64,000 nucleotides of DNA from Epithemia pelagica. Lineage: Eukaryota; Bacillariophyta; Bacillariophyceae; Surirellales; Surirellaceae. Position 1 is the first letter of the stretch, and each line of letters begins with the position of its first letter. Position numbers and translations under genes: made by a program. Of this stretch, positions 40,315 through 49,469 are shown piece after piece. Where the stretch lies: positions 930,001 through 994,000 of the forward strand of contig OX337237.1 in the NCBI GenBank assembly GCA_946965045.2, in the 5' to 3' direction. Below the pieces are notes generated by a model. The model was not told the origin of the DNA. It was given only the letters and a program-made list of their open reading frames with translations, and ran no database searches.

Positions 40315-41592
40315 GTGACGTATTGGGCATTCCATTCTTCGATTTGGGTTTTGTGGCAAACAAAAGAGTGTGGCTTGGCTTTCATCACTGCTGCCAATTT
40401 TGCTGCTCGTTCTTGGATTGACCTCAATCTACCACACTGGAATCGTTTCACGGAGGATCAAAATCTCTACATTTTTCTCAGAATGGGCGTGGAAAAAATT
40501 CCATGGGAAACCAAATTGGCCATTCTCCAACGGTACAAGGAAACCCAAGGGACCGCCGTCGTACCGACGCGGTACATTGATCCCGATTCGGGGTTTCGAT
40601 TGGGTGGATGGGTCCATCATTTACGACAAACCAGGAGCAAATTAACGCCGGAACAAGTCCAAATATTGGAAGACATTGGGTTTGTGTGGAATGCCAGCAA
40701 GGAACGACCCTGGGAAATTAAATTGGCGGCCCTTCGGCGCTTTTACGAACAACATCACCATTTTCGAGTGCCACGATTTCACGTCGATGAAGTTAGTGGA
40801 TTCAAATTGGGACAATGGATTCCTAGTTTGCGACGAAAAGATGCCGCTCTCAAACCCTCACGACGACGAGATTTGGAACGATTGGGATTTTTTGCTCCCG
40901 AGAGCTCCTCCCACCAAGAAACACAGCAGCAGCAGCAAGAGGATTCCGACTTTTTGACGGATCCATCTGCCTCGCAGACAATGGAATTTGCGTCTCCGAT
41001 ACCATCACAATTAGAATCCCTGTATCAAAACAGCAATCTCAATCATCCGGGTGCGACTTGGAGCGACTATGGTCTGACGACCTCTTCTCTGTCTCCCTTT
41101 GCTGCAGCAGGTGGATTGTCCAATGCGTCCTCGACGACCACCGCCACGACTGCGACATCGACAACCTGTTCCACAACCGAAGTTCCATCGTTATCCCTCC
41201 TCTCTCAACATCAACAACAACAACAACAACAAGGGGAACTGGATTCCTCCTCGGTATTTTTGCCCACCTCCTTGGTGGATGACTCCTCCTCACAACCACA
41301 ACATAAACCCTATGCACCCTTGTCTCTGGTATCGTCCGCTTTACCACCATCACAACCGGCCAACCGGTCTCCGCCATTTCACCGTGCGACAAACGCTACG
41401 ACGACGACGACGACCAGTCGCAGCCTGTACCATCCACACAACACTAGTGTACGAGCCACGGTGGCACAGGGAATGGCATTTATGCGGCAACCCTTGGAAC
41501 AGTTGAAAACGCAGTCCTCGTCCGTTCCCACAGCTGCCGGAGTGGCCACCAACGCCACGAGCGATCCCCATGTGCAAGTGATTGAATTGTAG
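40315..41592 (+). CDS. Helicase-associated (HA) domain protein
   Basis: Frame of 425 residues; MGVEKIPWETKL at 40483 is an equally good start. Two HA repeats are clear: PWETKLAILQRYKETQGTAV...GFRLGGWVHHLRQ and PWEIKLAALRRFYEQHHHF...GFKLGQWIPSLRR, each with the W..K...L..F/Y and LG.W....R pattern. The remaining 280 residues are Ser/Thr/Gln-rich with short polyQ and polyT runs and no domain. HA domains are presumed nucleic-acid-binding and are greatly expanded in diatoms, usually without a helicase. A decayed copy lies at 44270-45247. Confidence 0.75.
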   Translation: MTYWAFHSSIWVLWQTKECGLAFITAANFAARSWIDLNLPHWNRFTEDQNLYIFLRMGVEKIPWETKLAILQRYKETQGTAVVPTRYIDPDSGFRLGGWVHHLRQTRSKLTPEQVQILEDIGFVWNASKERPWEIKLAALRRFYEQHHHFRVPRFHVDEVSGFKLGQWIPSLRRKDAALKPSRRRDLERLGFFAPESSSHQETQQQQQEDSDFLTDPSASQTMEFASPIPSQLESLYQNSNLNHPGATWSDYGLTTSSLSPFAAAGGLSNASSTTTATTATSTTCSTTEVPSLSLLSQHQQQQQQQGELDSSSVFLPTSLVDDSSSQPQHKPYAPLSLVSSALPPSQPANRSPPFHRATNATTTTTTSRSLYHPHNTSVRATVAQGMAFMRQPLEQLKTQSSSVPTAAGVATNATSDPHVQVIEL

Positions 41593-41873
41593 GAATACAC
41601 CATCAATCTACGTACTATATACCATTCTTGGGAGCGGGGGTTGCCACCGTGCTCCTTTGGACATTCTTGTACGAGTATTTCATATCACAGTATTATACTC
41701 CCAGAAAGTATAGATGCACACTGTTCTGTTATCATTGTGAAAGAGAGAGGATGTAGATGCTAGAGTTCTACAAATTCGTCGCGGTCTCTTTTCGGTCGCG
41801 TGTATCTCGGCGGTATCTTCTCGGAAGATCCATTTCCAAGTTCTGCCAAGGTGACAAAGGAACAACATTCCCC

Positions 41874-42986
41874 ATGACAACAACGACACCGTCCGATTCA
41901 CACTGTATCAGCTTTTCCGATGTCGAGGAAGCGGCTCGTAGGATTCACGGTGTGGCGCATCGGACGCCCGTCTTGACATCCTTGTCCATGGATCGAGCAG
42001 CATCGGCTGGACAAGCCAGTTCGACCGAACATCGCTTGTTTTTCAAGGTGGAAGCCCTACAAAAGACGGGGTCGTTCAAATTTCGTGGTGCCTTGAATGC
42101 GATACAATATTTAATGGAACAGAAACGAGCAACAGCCAGCGACCAAGGTGAACCAGAAGCAGCAAAGAAGGAGGATCCCTGCTTGCAAGTGGTGACCCAT
42201 TCGTCCGGCAATCATGCACAAGCACTGGCCTTGGCGGCCAAACTGTCATCAGCTCACGCCACCATTGTCATGCCTCGCAATACACCCCTTGTCAAAAAGA
42301 ATGCCGTCCAAGATTTTGGGGCCACCATTGTCCTGGTAGACAATAGCAACGAAGCGCGAGAGACAGAGGCTGAAACGATTCGACAACGAACTGGTGCGGC
42401 CTTTGTCCATCCCAGTGAAGATCCCAAAGTCATTGCGGGACAAGGGACTGTCTGTCTGGAACTGGTACAACAAATGCGAGAATTGTACGATGGAGCCAAG
42501 CCGGATGTCGTGATTATCCCCGTGGGAGGAGGAGGACTTGCGTCGGGAAACTTGATCTCACTGCGAGCCTTGTTGTCTTCCTCCGTCAAAATTGTCCTGG
42601 CCGAACCCAAGGAATTGGACGACGCTTACCGATCCTTTACATCGGGAACATTGTTGAATCATGCTCCGGACAATCAACTCAACAGTGTTGCCGATGGCCT
42701 CAAAACCACACTGGGTCCCAATACATGGCCCATTGTTCGAGACTTGGCGGACGAAATCATTGTCGTGGATGAAGAATCCATTTTACGGGCCACCCTCTTG
42801 GCCTGGCAACGCCTCAAAATCTGCATTGAACCAAGTGCCGGAGTGGGATTGGCCGTGGCCTGTTCGGAAACCTTCCGTCAGCACTATCCACCTTCCGAGT
42901 ACAAAAATGTTGGTGTTGTTCTCTGTGGAGGAAACGTGGATGTTGTAGAGATTGCGGCCAAGATGAAAGCCATGGGAATATCCTAG
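41874..42986 (+). CDS. Serine racemase / threonine dehydratase-like PLP enzyme
   Basis: About 370 residues from MTTTTPSDS (ATG 41874, CCCCATGAC); the frame is open from 41757, and the extra 39 residues (RSRVSRRYLLGRS) would suit an organelle-targeting peptide. Motifs of fold-type II PLP enzymes: KTGSFKFRGALNAI with the Schiff-base Lys, HSSGNHAQALALAA, the phosphate-binding PVGGGGLASGN, and the end block IEPSAGVGLAVAC. It lacks the C-terminal ACT regulatory domain of biosynthetic threonine deaminase, which fits serine racemase or catabolic dehydratase. It would racemise or deaminate serine or threonine. A fragment of this gene is duplicated at 45293-45570. Confidence 0.82.
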   Translation: MTTTTPSDSHCISFSDVEEAARRIHGVAHRTPVLTSLSMDRAASAGQASSTEHRLFFKVEALQKTGSFKFRGALNAIQYLMEQKRATASDQGEPEAAKKEDPCLQVVTHSSGNHAQALALAAKLSSAHATIVMPRNTPLVKKNAVQDFGATIVLVDNSNEARETEAETIRQRTGAAFVHPSEDPKVIAGQGTVCLELVQQMRELYDGAKPDVVIIPVGGGGLASGNLISLRALLSSSVKIVLAEPKELDDAYRSFTSGTLLNHAPDNQLNSVADGLKTTLGPNTWPIVRDLADEIIVVDEESILRATLLAWQRLKICIEPSAGVGLAVACSETFRQHYPPSEYKNVGVVLCGGNVDVVEIAAKMKAMGIS

Positions 42987-43394
42987 CGATTATATTAGAG
43001 TCTGTTGGATACGGCGTCTCATGTAGTGTAGCAGTTGTTGGTCATCCACGAGATTTGGCACGCATATAAAGTGCGACTGCCGTTTTCCCCAGCAGTGTCA
43101 CTGCAATAAGTAGAATTTCTTCACTCTCGCGATGGGAAGAATGACCTCTGTAGACTCTGGTTTGTTGTCTGAAGCAACGGGGTCAGGAAAGGGACAAAAG
43201 AAAAAAGAGGGTGACGGTCGAAAGGAGGGACCAAAGGAGAAGTGTATAGTCGAGGACAAGGACCCCAGAAATACAAGTGAACCGAATTGTGGTACTAGCG
43301 GTGCTAGTGGTGGTGGTGTAGGCGCTGCTGCTGCTGCTGATGACGATGATCGGGACGAGGAAGGAACAGAAGAGGATCTGGAGACGGGATCGTC
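42987..43394 (+). promoter_or_regulatory. Promoter region of Uma2-like gene with TATA element
   Basis: A TATA-like atataaag lies at 43064-43071 in a 37-bp stretch (43046-43082) that is repeated exactly at 45623-45659. An ORF of 127 codons starts at 43132, the first ATG after the TATA element, and overlaps the Uma2-like frame in another phase; it may be its true N-terminus joined by a frameshift or unseen intron, or an upstream ORF. Confidence 0.45.
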
Positions 43395-44243
43395 ATGGCC
43401 ATTGCGGCAAAGAAGCAGATTTCGCGAACTTCCAAGCCATTTGACCGACCCTCAACTTCTTTCAGATCGAGTTTTCAAGACGAGGACGAACTGGAATTGG
43501 TACTGGACGAGTTGAAAATTGCTGACGAAAAAATTGTCCTGGACGACCACGGGAAAGCTTGCTACTACCTGCCGGGAGACGAGCACAACGAGGCAACCCG
43601 GTTTATTGTAAACCTTTTTTCTCAGTGGGCGAACAAGGTAAAAGGGATTGCTGGCGAGAATACCAATGTCAGACTTGGACCTCGACTCCCTGGGGCACCG
43701 CCACCACGAAAGCGACGCAAGCCAAAAACGAGACTACCCGACGTTGCAATATGGGGTCGATCAAAGTGTGATTTGTTCCCGGATGGAAGAGTCAAAACTC
43801 CTATGCGAGCCTCACCGGGGATTGCACAACCCAAGGTTCATCCCCACGTGGTTATCCAGGTCAGTGTCTTCAATGATGAGGACTATGAAGTCGATGCCGT
43901 GAATGATCTCTCGTCTCGCGCAGTTGCTGGGCAGGGAACCCAACCTCGTCTGTCGGTCCTGATCAAAGAACGCCGGGCTGATCCTTTGCAGAGTGTGCAG
44001 GCTGCTGGCTTTGACATTTACTATCTTCCAAATGGAACTTATTTTCAAGACGCGCAGAGCGGAATCAACAATGCAAGACATGTTGTTTATAACCATGGTG
44101 GACCCGATGTTGTTGTGACCATTACGGAGGGGGACCTGGGAGGCTTCCATCTGAGTCTTTGGCAGTCGTTCAAGGACTACATTCTGGGTGGTGGCACGGA
44201 CTTTGAGATTAGCATGGCGGAGCTCTGGAGCTGTATGTACTAA
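43395..44243 (+). CDS. Uma2-like (PD-(D/E)XK fold) protein
   Basis: A 282-residue ORF starting MAIAAKKQ. It resembles the Uma2 / DUF820 putative endonuclease family: EHNEATRFIVNLFSQWANKV with the N-terminal Glu, the Asp block RLPDVAIWGRSK (about residue 115) and, after a loop, PHVVIQVSVFND (about 152), where canonical members have E-V and here Gln replaces Glu. A C-terminal AGFDIYYLPNG fits the last strand and helix of the fold. Such proteins are widespread in diatoms with unknown role; the Glu-to-Gln change may lower nuclease activity. Family assignment is moderate. Confidence 0.45.
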   Translation: MAIAAKKQISRTSKPFDRPSTSFRSSFQDEDELELVLDELKIADEKIVLDDHGKACYYLPGDEHNEATRFIVNLFSQWANKVKGIAGENTNVRLGPRLPGAPPPRKRRKPKTRLPDVAIWGRSKCDLFPDGRVKTPMRASPGIAQPKVHPHVVIQVSVFNDEDYEVDAVNDLSSRAVAGQGTQPRLSVLIKERRADPLQSVQAAGFDIYYLPNGTYFQDAQSGINNARHVVYNHGGPDVVVTITEGDLGGFHLSLWQSFKDYILGGGTDFEISMAELWSCMY

Positions 44244-44269
44244 ATTTTCGGATTTAGAAATTGTTAATG

Positions 44270-44592
44270 GGTGGATGGGTCCATCATTTACGACAAACCA
44301 GGAGCAAATTAAAGCCGGAACAAGTCCAAATATTGGAAGACATTGGGTTTGTGTGGAATGCCAGCAAGGAACGACCCTGGGAAATTCAATTGGCGGCCCT
44401 TCGGCGCTTTTACGAACAACATCACCATTTTCGAGTGCCTCGATTTCACGTCGATGAAGTGAGTGGATTCAAATTGGGGCAATGAATTCCTAGTTTGCGA
44501 CGAAAAGATGCCGCTCTCAAACCCTCACGACGACGAGATTTGGAACGATTGGGATTTTTTGCTCCCGAGAGCTCCTCCCACCAAGAAACACA

Positions 44593-44634
<42 letters not shown>

Positions 44635-45247
44635 AGAGGATTCCGACTTTTTGACGGATCCATCCGCCTCGCAGACCATGGAATTTGCGTCTCCGATTAC
44701 ATCACAATTAGAATCCCTCTATCAAAACAGCAATCTCAATCATCCGGGTGCGAATTGGAGCGACTATGGTCTGACGCGGGGATGCGTCCTCGACGACCAC
44801 CGCCACGACTGCGACATCGACAACCTGTTCCACCACCGCAGTTCCATCGTTATCCCTCCTCTCTCAACATTATCAACAACATCAACAACAAGGGGAACTC
44901 GATTCCTCCTCGGTATTTTTGCCCACTTCCTTGGTGGATGACTCCTCCTCACAACCACAACATAAACCCTTTGCCCCCTTGTCTTTGGTATCGTCCGCTT
45001 TAGCACCATCACAACCGGCCAATCGATCTCCTCCATATCACCGTGCGCCGAACGCTACGACGACGACGACCAGTCGCAGCCTGTACGATCCGCAAAACAC
45101 TAGTGTACAGCCACGGTGGCACAGGGAATGGCATTCATGCGGCAACCCTCGGAACAGTTGACAACGCAATCCTCGTCCGTCCCCACAGCTGCAGGAGTGG
45201 CCACCAACGCCACGAGCGATCCCCATGTGCAAGTGATTGAATTGTAG
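44270..45247 (+). pseudogene. Decayed copy of the HA-domain gene
   Basis: Closely matches 40606-41592 but lacks the first HA half-repeat. It has a TGG-to-TGA stop (44483-44485, Trp of LGQW lost), an expanded CAG run (about 44590-44632), a deletion after GACTATGGTCTGACG and other small indels. It ends at the corresponding stop (45245-45247). Confidence 0.9.
44590..44632 (+). repeat. CAG trinucleotide expansion
   Basis: About 14 mostly CAG codons, with CAA interruptions at both ends, where the parent gene has about five (near 40923). It lies inside the pseudogene. Confidence 0.85.
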
Positions 45248-45292
45248 AAATACACCATCAAGCTACTTACTACATACCATTCTGGGGAGCAG

Positions 45293-45570
45293 CGACACCG
45301 TCCGATTCACACTGTATCAGCTTTCCCAATGTCGAGGAAGCGGCTCGTAGGATTCACGGTGTGGCGCATCGGACGCCCGTCTTGACATCCTTGTCCATGG
45401 ATCGAGCAGCATCGGCTGGACAAGCCAGTTCGACCGAACATCGCTTGTTTTTCAAGGTGGAAGCCCTTCAAAAGACGGGGTCGTTCAAATTTCGTGGTGC
45501 CTTGAATGCGATACAACATTTAATAGAACAGAAACGAGCAACAGCCAGCGACCAAGGTGAACCAGAAGCA
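45293..45570 (+). pseudogene. Truncated copy of the serine racemase-like gene
   Basis: Matches 41884-42161 with few changes, covering the N-terminal quarter of the protein to GEPEA. The rest of the gene is missing; the sequence jumps to a copy of the 43020-43080 promoter region. Confidence 0.9.
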
Positions 45571-45622
45571 GTGTCCTTTTGTACCTCTACGTCCGTAGAT
45601 GTATAGGGAAAGGTAGTGTAGT

Positions 45623-45659
45623 CCACGAGATTTGGCACGCATATAAAGTGCGACTGCCG
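45623..45659 (+). promoter_or_regulatory. Duplicated TATA region upstream of GST-HIT gene
   Basis: Exact 37-bp copy of 43046-43082, with the TATA-like atataaag at 45641-45648, about 100 bases before the GST-HIT ATG. Confidence 0.6.
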
Positions 45660-45739
45660 CTTTCCAGCTGCTATTGAGAGATGGCATCATGAGAATCTTT
45701 TTTGGGCCTAGAGTCCACGTCTCTCATCATTGACACAAA

Positions 45740-46903
45740 ATGAAGTCCATGTATGGGTCGACGATTGTTTCATTCGTCATTGTTCAGACTCTTGCTTTGG
45801 TCTCATCTCTGCAAATGTCTGCATCCATGAATTCTCCCTCTTCGAAAGCTGTGCTCTATGACATGCCTGTCAGCAACAATGGGGCACGGTGCCGAGCCAT
45901 TATTTACAAAAAGGGCTTGTCCGATTCGGACGTGGCGATCGTGAAACCAGCAGACATTGGTGGTCTCCGCTCCGAAGAATACTTGAAGATCAGTCCGCAG
46001 GGTAAAATGCCATGTCTCGTGTGTCACGATACTGGCATGAACCTGGCCGAATCGGATACCATTGCGAGATACCTTCTCTCCAAATACTCACACGTCGGAC
46101 CTTCGTTTCAACCAGACAACCCGAAATCAAACCTCATTGCTCGCTTCAATGACCTGTACTTGACGACAATCCAAGGCTGTATGTATAGAGCCTCTGGTCC
46201 TTTTGGCATGTTTGGTACGAGAAAGGATGCAATTGCTGAGTACACCAAACAGCTCAACGTGATTGAAACTATGATCGATGGAAATGACGATGAGGGGATC
46301 TACCTTTGTGGATCGGAAGTTTCCTTGGCGGATGCGACGTTGTTTCCCTCGTGTGTTTTTGCGGCGTACATGCTATCCAAATTTGATGTCAATCCACCCC
46401 TTCCACCAAGAATGACGCAGTGGTTTAATTTGCTAAAAGAACAGGATGCTACTTTTACCAAGATATACGACGAAATTATGGATGCATTCAAAGCATGGGA
46501 AGAACGAGAACGATGGAGTGCCCTTTTGGGGGCAGGAGTGCGAGACGAGGATCCAGCCACACTCTTTGATAAGATTATTGCGGGAGATATACCAGCAACA
46601 GTTGTCAAGGAGACGGACAAGGCTCTGGCGTTCAAGGACATCAACCCTGCTGCCCCAGCGCATGTGTTGGTGATTCCCAAGGACCGAAACGGCCTGACTC
46701 GCTTGGGCAAAGCGACCAACGAACACGCGGACATTCTTGGTCATTTGATGGTCGTCGCTGCGGAGGTTTCCCGAGACAAGGAGCTGGGATTTGGAGATGG
46801 AGCGAGAATCGTTATCAACGACGGTCCCGATGGAGGCCAAGAAGTAATGCACCTCCATATTCACGTGATTGGCGGTCGCTCGATGCAGTGGCCGCCGGGC
46901 TAG
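45740..46903 (+). CDS. Glutathione S-transferase-HIT fusion protein
   Basis: A 387-residue ORF. The N-terminal 25-30 residues are hydrophobic (STIVSFVIVQTLALVSS), like a signal peptide. Next is a GST thioredoxin-like domain (about 35-115: SNNGARCRAIIYKKGL, GKMPCLV, and the glutathione-binding LAESDTIARYL) and an all-helical GST C-domain (to about 250, GSEVSLADATLFPS). The last 115 residues are a HIT (HINT-type) domain: LFDKIIAGDIPATVV, FKDINPAAPAHVLVIPK and the histidine triad HLHIHVIGG. HINT enzymes hydrolyse nucleoside phosphoramidates; GSTs conjugate or reduce with glutathione. Joining both in one secreted or organelle-targeted protein is unusual. Start chosen as the first Met after the TATA region. 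Confidence 0.85.
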   Translation: MKSMYGSTIVSFVIVQTLALVSSLQMSASMNSPSSKAVLYDMPVSNNGARCRAIIYKKGLSDSDVAIVKPADIGGLRSEEYLKISPQGKMPCLVCHDTGMNLAESDTIARYLLSKYSHVGPSFQPDNPKSNLIARFNDLYLTTIQGCMYRASGPFGMFGTRKDAIAEYTKQLNVIETMIDGNDDEGIYLCGSEVSLADATLFPSCVFAAYMLSKFDVNPPLPPRMTQWFNLLKEQDATFTKIYDEIMDAFKAWEERERWSALLGAGVRDEDPATLFDKIIAGDIPATVVKETDKALAFKDINPAAPAHVLVIPKDRNGLTRLGKATNEHADILGHLMVVAAEVSRDKELGFGDGARIVINDGPDGGQEVMHLHIHVIGGRSMQWPPG

Positions 46904-47527
46904 CTGGAGTGATCGATGTTTCGGTTTGATTAGTAGGACATGTAGGTTTGGCCATTGCTTCAATCTAATCCGCCCCTACCAATGCATGATACAAAATACA
47001 AACGCCATCGCCAAAACATGGTTGTACGTTGCAGCTTGTAACTTACAGCGTTCTAATAGGAGCAGGAGGGCTACGTAGTCTATTCTTCCAGCTGCCGCAC
47101 GCACGCCGCAACGTGACGCGGCTAGAGTTTCTTGTCGCATAGCAAGTCAATCGGTCGCATTTCATATCAGCAGCTCGCAACCCCAGTCGCATATCAAGAA
47201 CAGCTGTCGTCGTCTGCTGTCGTCGTTCGTCTCTTACTGCCACTGCCACTCATGCAATTTGCAATAATTATAATGAAGATATTTTTCGTTTATTGGCCAT
47301 TCCGCTTATAAGAAGTGTGGAACTGAGGTGGACGAAGAGAGAACAGCTTGTCGCTGTTCGTGGTTTCGTTTCTCGCGTCAGTCAAACACCAACACGCGAA
47401 ACACGAAACACATCTTGTGTCAACAAGATCGATGGCAAATTACATTTCTCTCACAATTTCAAAATCTCCGGAGACATCATTCTGTTCACTATATCCGAAG
47501 TCAACTCTCGAACATTGAAAGGAAACC
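46904..47527. other. Spacer, no gene seen
   Basis: About 620 bases holding the GST-HIT 3' end and the promoter of the next gene. Nothing else recognised. Confidence 0.45.
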
Positions 47528-48238
47528 ATGGCCGACAAGGTGTTGATGACAAACGAGAAGGCGATTGGATTCATTCACACAATGAACTACAACGCGGCTG
47601 CCGCACTTCTTGCTGAAGGGATGGCAATGATTGAACAAGAATACCGACGAAATGATGGCCTCGTGACAAGATCTGACGTCGATCTAATGGAATGCGACAA
47701 ATACCCAAATCTTCACACAGTGAACTTTGACTCAATGTCCCTTGGTCCATCAATAAAATGCGAAAATGGGGACGTCGTCGTTGGAGACAACGTGAATCCA
47801 TTTGTCATGTACCCAAATGCTTTGATGATTCCACATGAAGTGGCGTCATCGACAAGTGAAGAAGACTATCATTTCGTCTGCAGCATTTTGCTGTACAACT
47901 ACGGCCTAAGCCTTCATTTACATGGTCTTTCACATGGCAGCGAAGAATATTTGGAAGACGCTCTCTTGTCGTACGAGATGGCTTTGGGTTTGGTGGCCTT
48001 GGCTGGCAAAAGACCTTTGGTCAGCATGCTTGAACTGGCGCTGCTCAACAACTGTGGCCACATACACAGCTTCTTCATGACTACAAATCAAGTACATGCT
48101 TGTCTGGAACGGATGCAATTATTGCTCCAATCGCTTACCAATGGTTGGTCGCAAAGTCTTCCGGAAGCGCTGGCCTCATTTGCATTCAATTTGGTATACA
48201 ATGCCCCTCAGTATGCACGACCTGCTCCCGCCGCATGA
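47528..48238 (+). CDS. TPR-like helical protein of unknown function
   Basis: A 236-residue ORF starting MADKVLMTNEKAIGF in good context (ACCATGG). Helical pairs resemble tetratricopeptide repeats: NYNAAAALLAEGMAMIEQEY, then HFVCSILLYNYGLSLHLHG with YLEDALLSYEMALGLV, then LELALLNNCGHIH with QVHACLERMQLLLQSL. The first helix pair and the loop with MYPNALMIP recur in a diatom-specific protein family, as far as I recall. Expected role is protein interaction; no catalytic residues. Confidence 0.6.
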   Translation: MADKVLMTNEKAIGFIHTMNYNAAAALLAEGMAMIEQEYRRNDGLVTRSDVDLMECDKYPNLHTVNFDSMSLGPSIKCENGDVVVGDNVNPFVMYPNALMIPHEVASSTSEEDYHFVCSILLYNYGLSLHLHGLSHGSEEYLEDALLSYEMALGLVALAGKRPLVSMLELALLNNCGHIHSFFMTTNQVHACLERMQLLLQSLTNGWSQSLPEALASFAFNLVYNAPQYARPAPAA

Positions 48239-49469
48239 CAAACTACTCCAACCAATTTTGATTCTTGACGCGAGACAAAGTTTTGTCCCGCTCTAATTTT
48301 CCTGTAAACACTGATGTAAATAGCTAGAAAGCAATAGACTACACGTATCGAAAATCGTTGTTTCACTTGTGTTTTTCGATGATGCCGATGCGAAGCAAGA
48401 ACTTGTTTGAGAACATGTCCAGGCAACAGCCAACAGCCTCTCTAGAGAGAGACTCTGTTATGTTGGTATTCCGCGTTCCGGAATATCCGAACCCGTAGAC
48501 ATACACGCTTGTAGGAGTAGCTCGTTCTCGAAGTAGCCTACCTGGGTAGGTGTAGTGATAGGAGTAGCATGTTCCTTATCGAAGACCATAGACCATAGAT
48601 CATAGATGTCTGACTCTGACAGTGTTGTGCAAGATTGACATCTGCAGAAACCACCCCCAGTTCCCTTTCCAGGTCAGAGAAGGGGCTATCTGGGGATAGT
48701 TCGCATTGGTGCATAGCACTGCCAACAGCCACCTCCGCATAAGATGCTGAAGAGTGAAGAGACGCCGTCACGCAGTCGCAGGGCACCCCTCGACCACGCC
48801 ATACACTTTACCCAATAGTATCGAGCTCTCGAACAAATCCGAAATCCGAACCGCAGCATGCAGCACTCGCGTGGCAAAAAAAGGACACAAGCCAAATCCG
48901 AACCGCGATCAGGTATGTGGTGGGGCTTAATTAGAGTGTTACGCTTACATTCTCAGTTAACTGACAATTAGTCAGTAAAGAGAAAGTAACACACCTCTAC
49001 CTATGCACTCTCCACCGACATCAAAGCCATCCGAGTTGTTGTTCTGCGTTGGATCTACTTTCCAACCGAAAAGTCAGTTGGAACAGTCGGAGACGGAAAG
49101 GTGGTTGCCGTATCATCCAGTGACGAGGAATACCGAAGAGCTGAGGCAACCCGATCTTGAAAGGAGTTCCTTGTCAAGTGAACACAACAAACAGCTCCAT
49201 TCAGTTCTTATAGCATGTTCCGAGGACTTGGCCATTCGATGACTTCCGGTTGGTTTGGGTCGTCGTCGTTGGGTCCAGCCTTGGTTTCCAGGATGCTTTG
49301 GATCCTCGTCGTCGCCACTAGGTTTCCACCACATTGGTAGCTCTACAGATGCCATTTACAACAGGGACCTTATGGGGAATGGCACCAACCAGTCCAATCG
49401 AGGAATGGCAATCCCCATCCGAAACCACGACGACACCAGAACCCATCCAAGATCAAAAACCCTTGACAG
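48239..49469. other. Spacer, no gene seen
   Basis: About 1.2 kb. A weak palindrome (ATTCCGCGTTCCGGAAT, about 48467) and AT-rich sequence. The ORF at 49334-49591 may be the start of the following broken gene. Confidence 0.4.
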
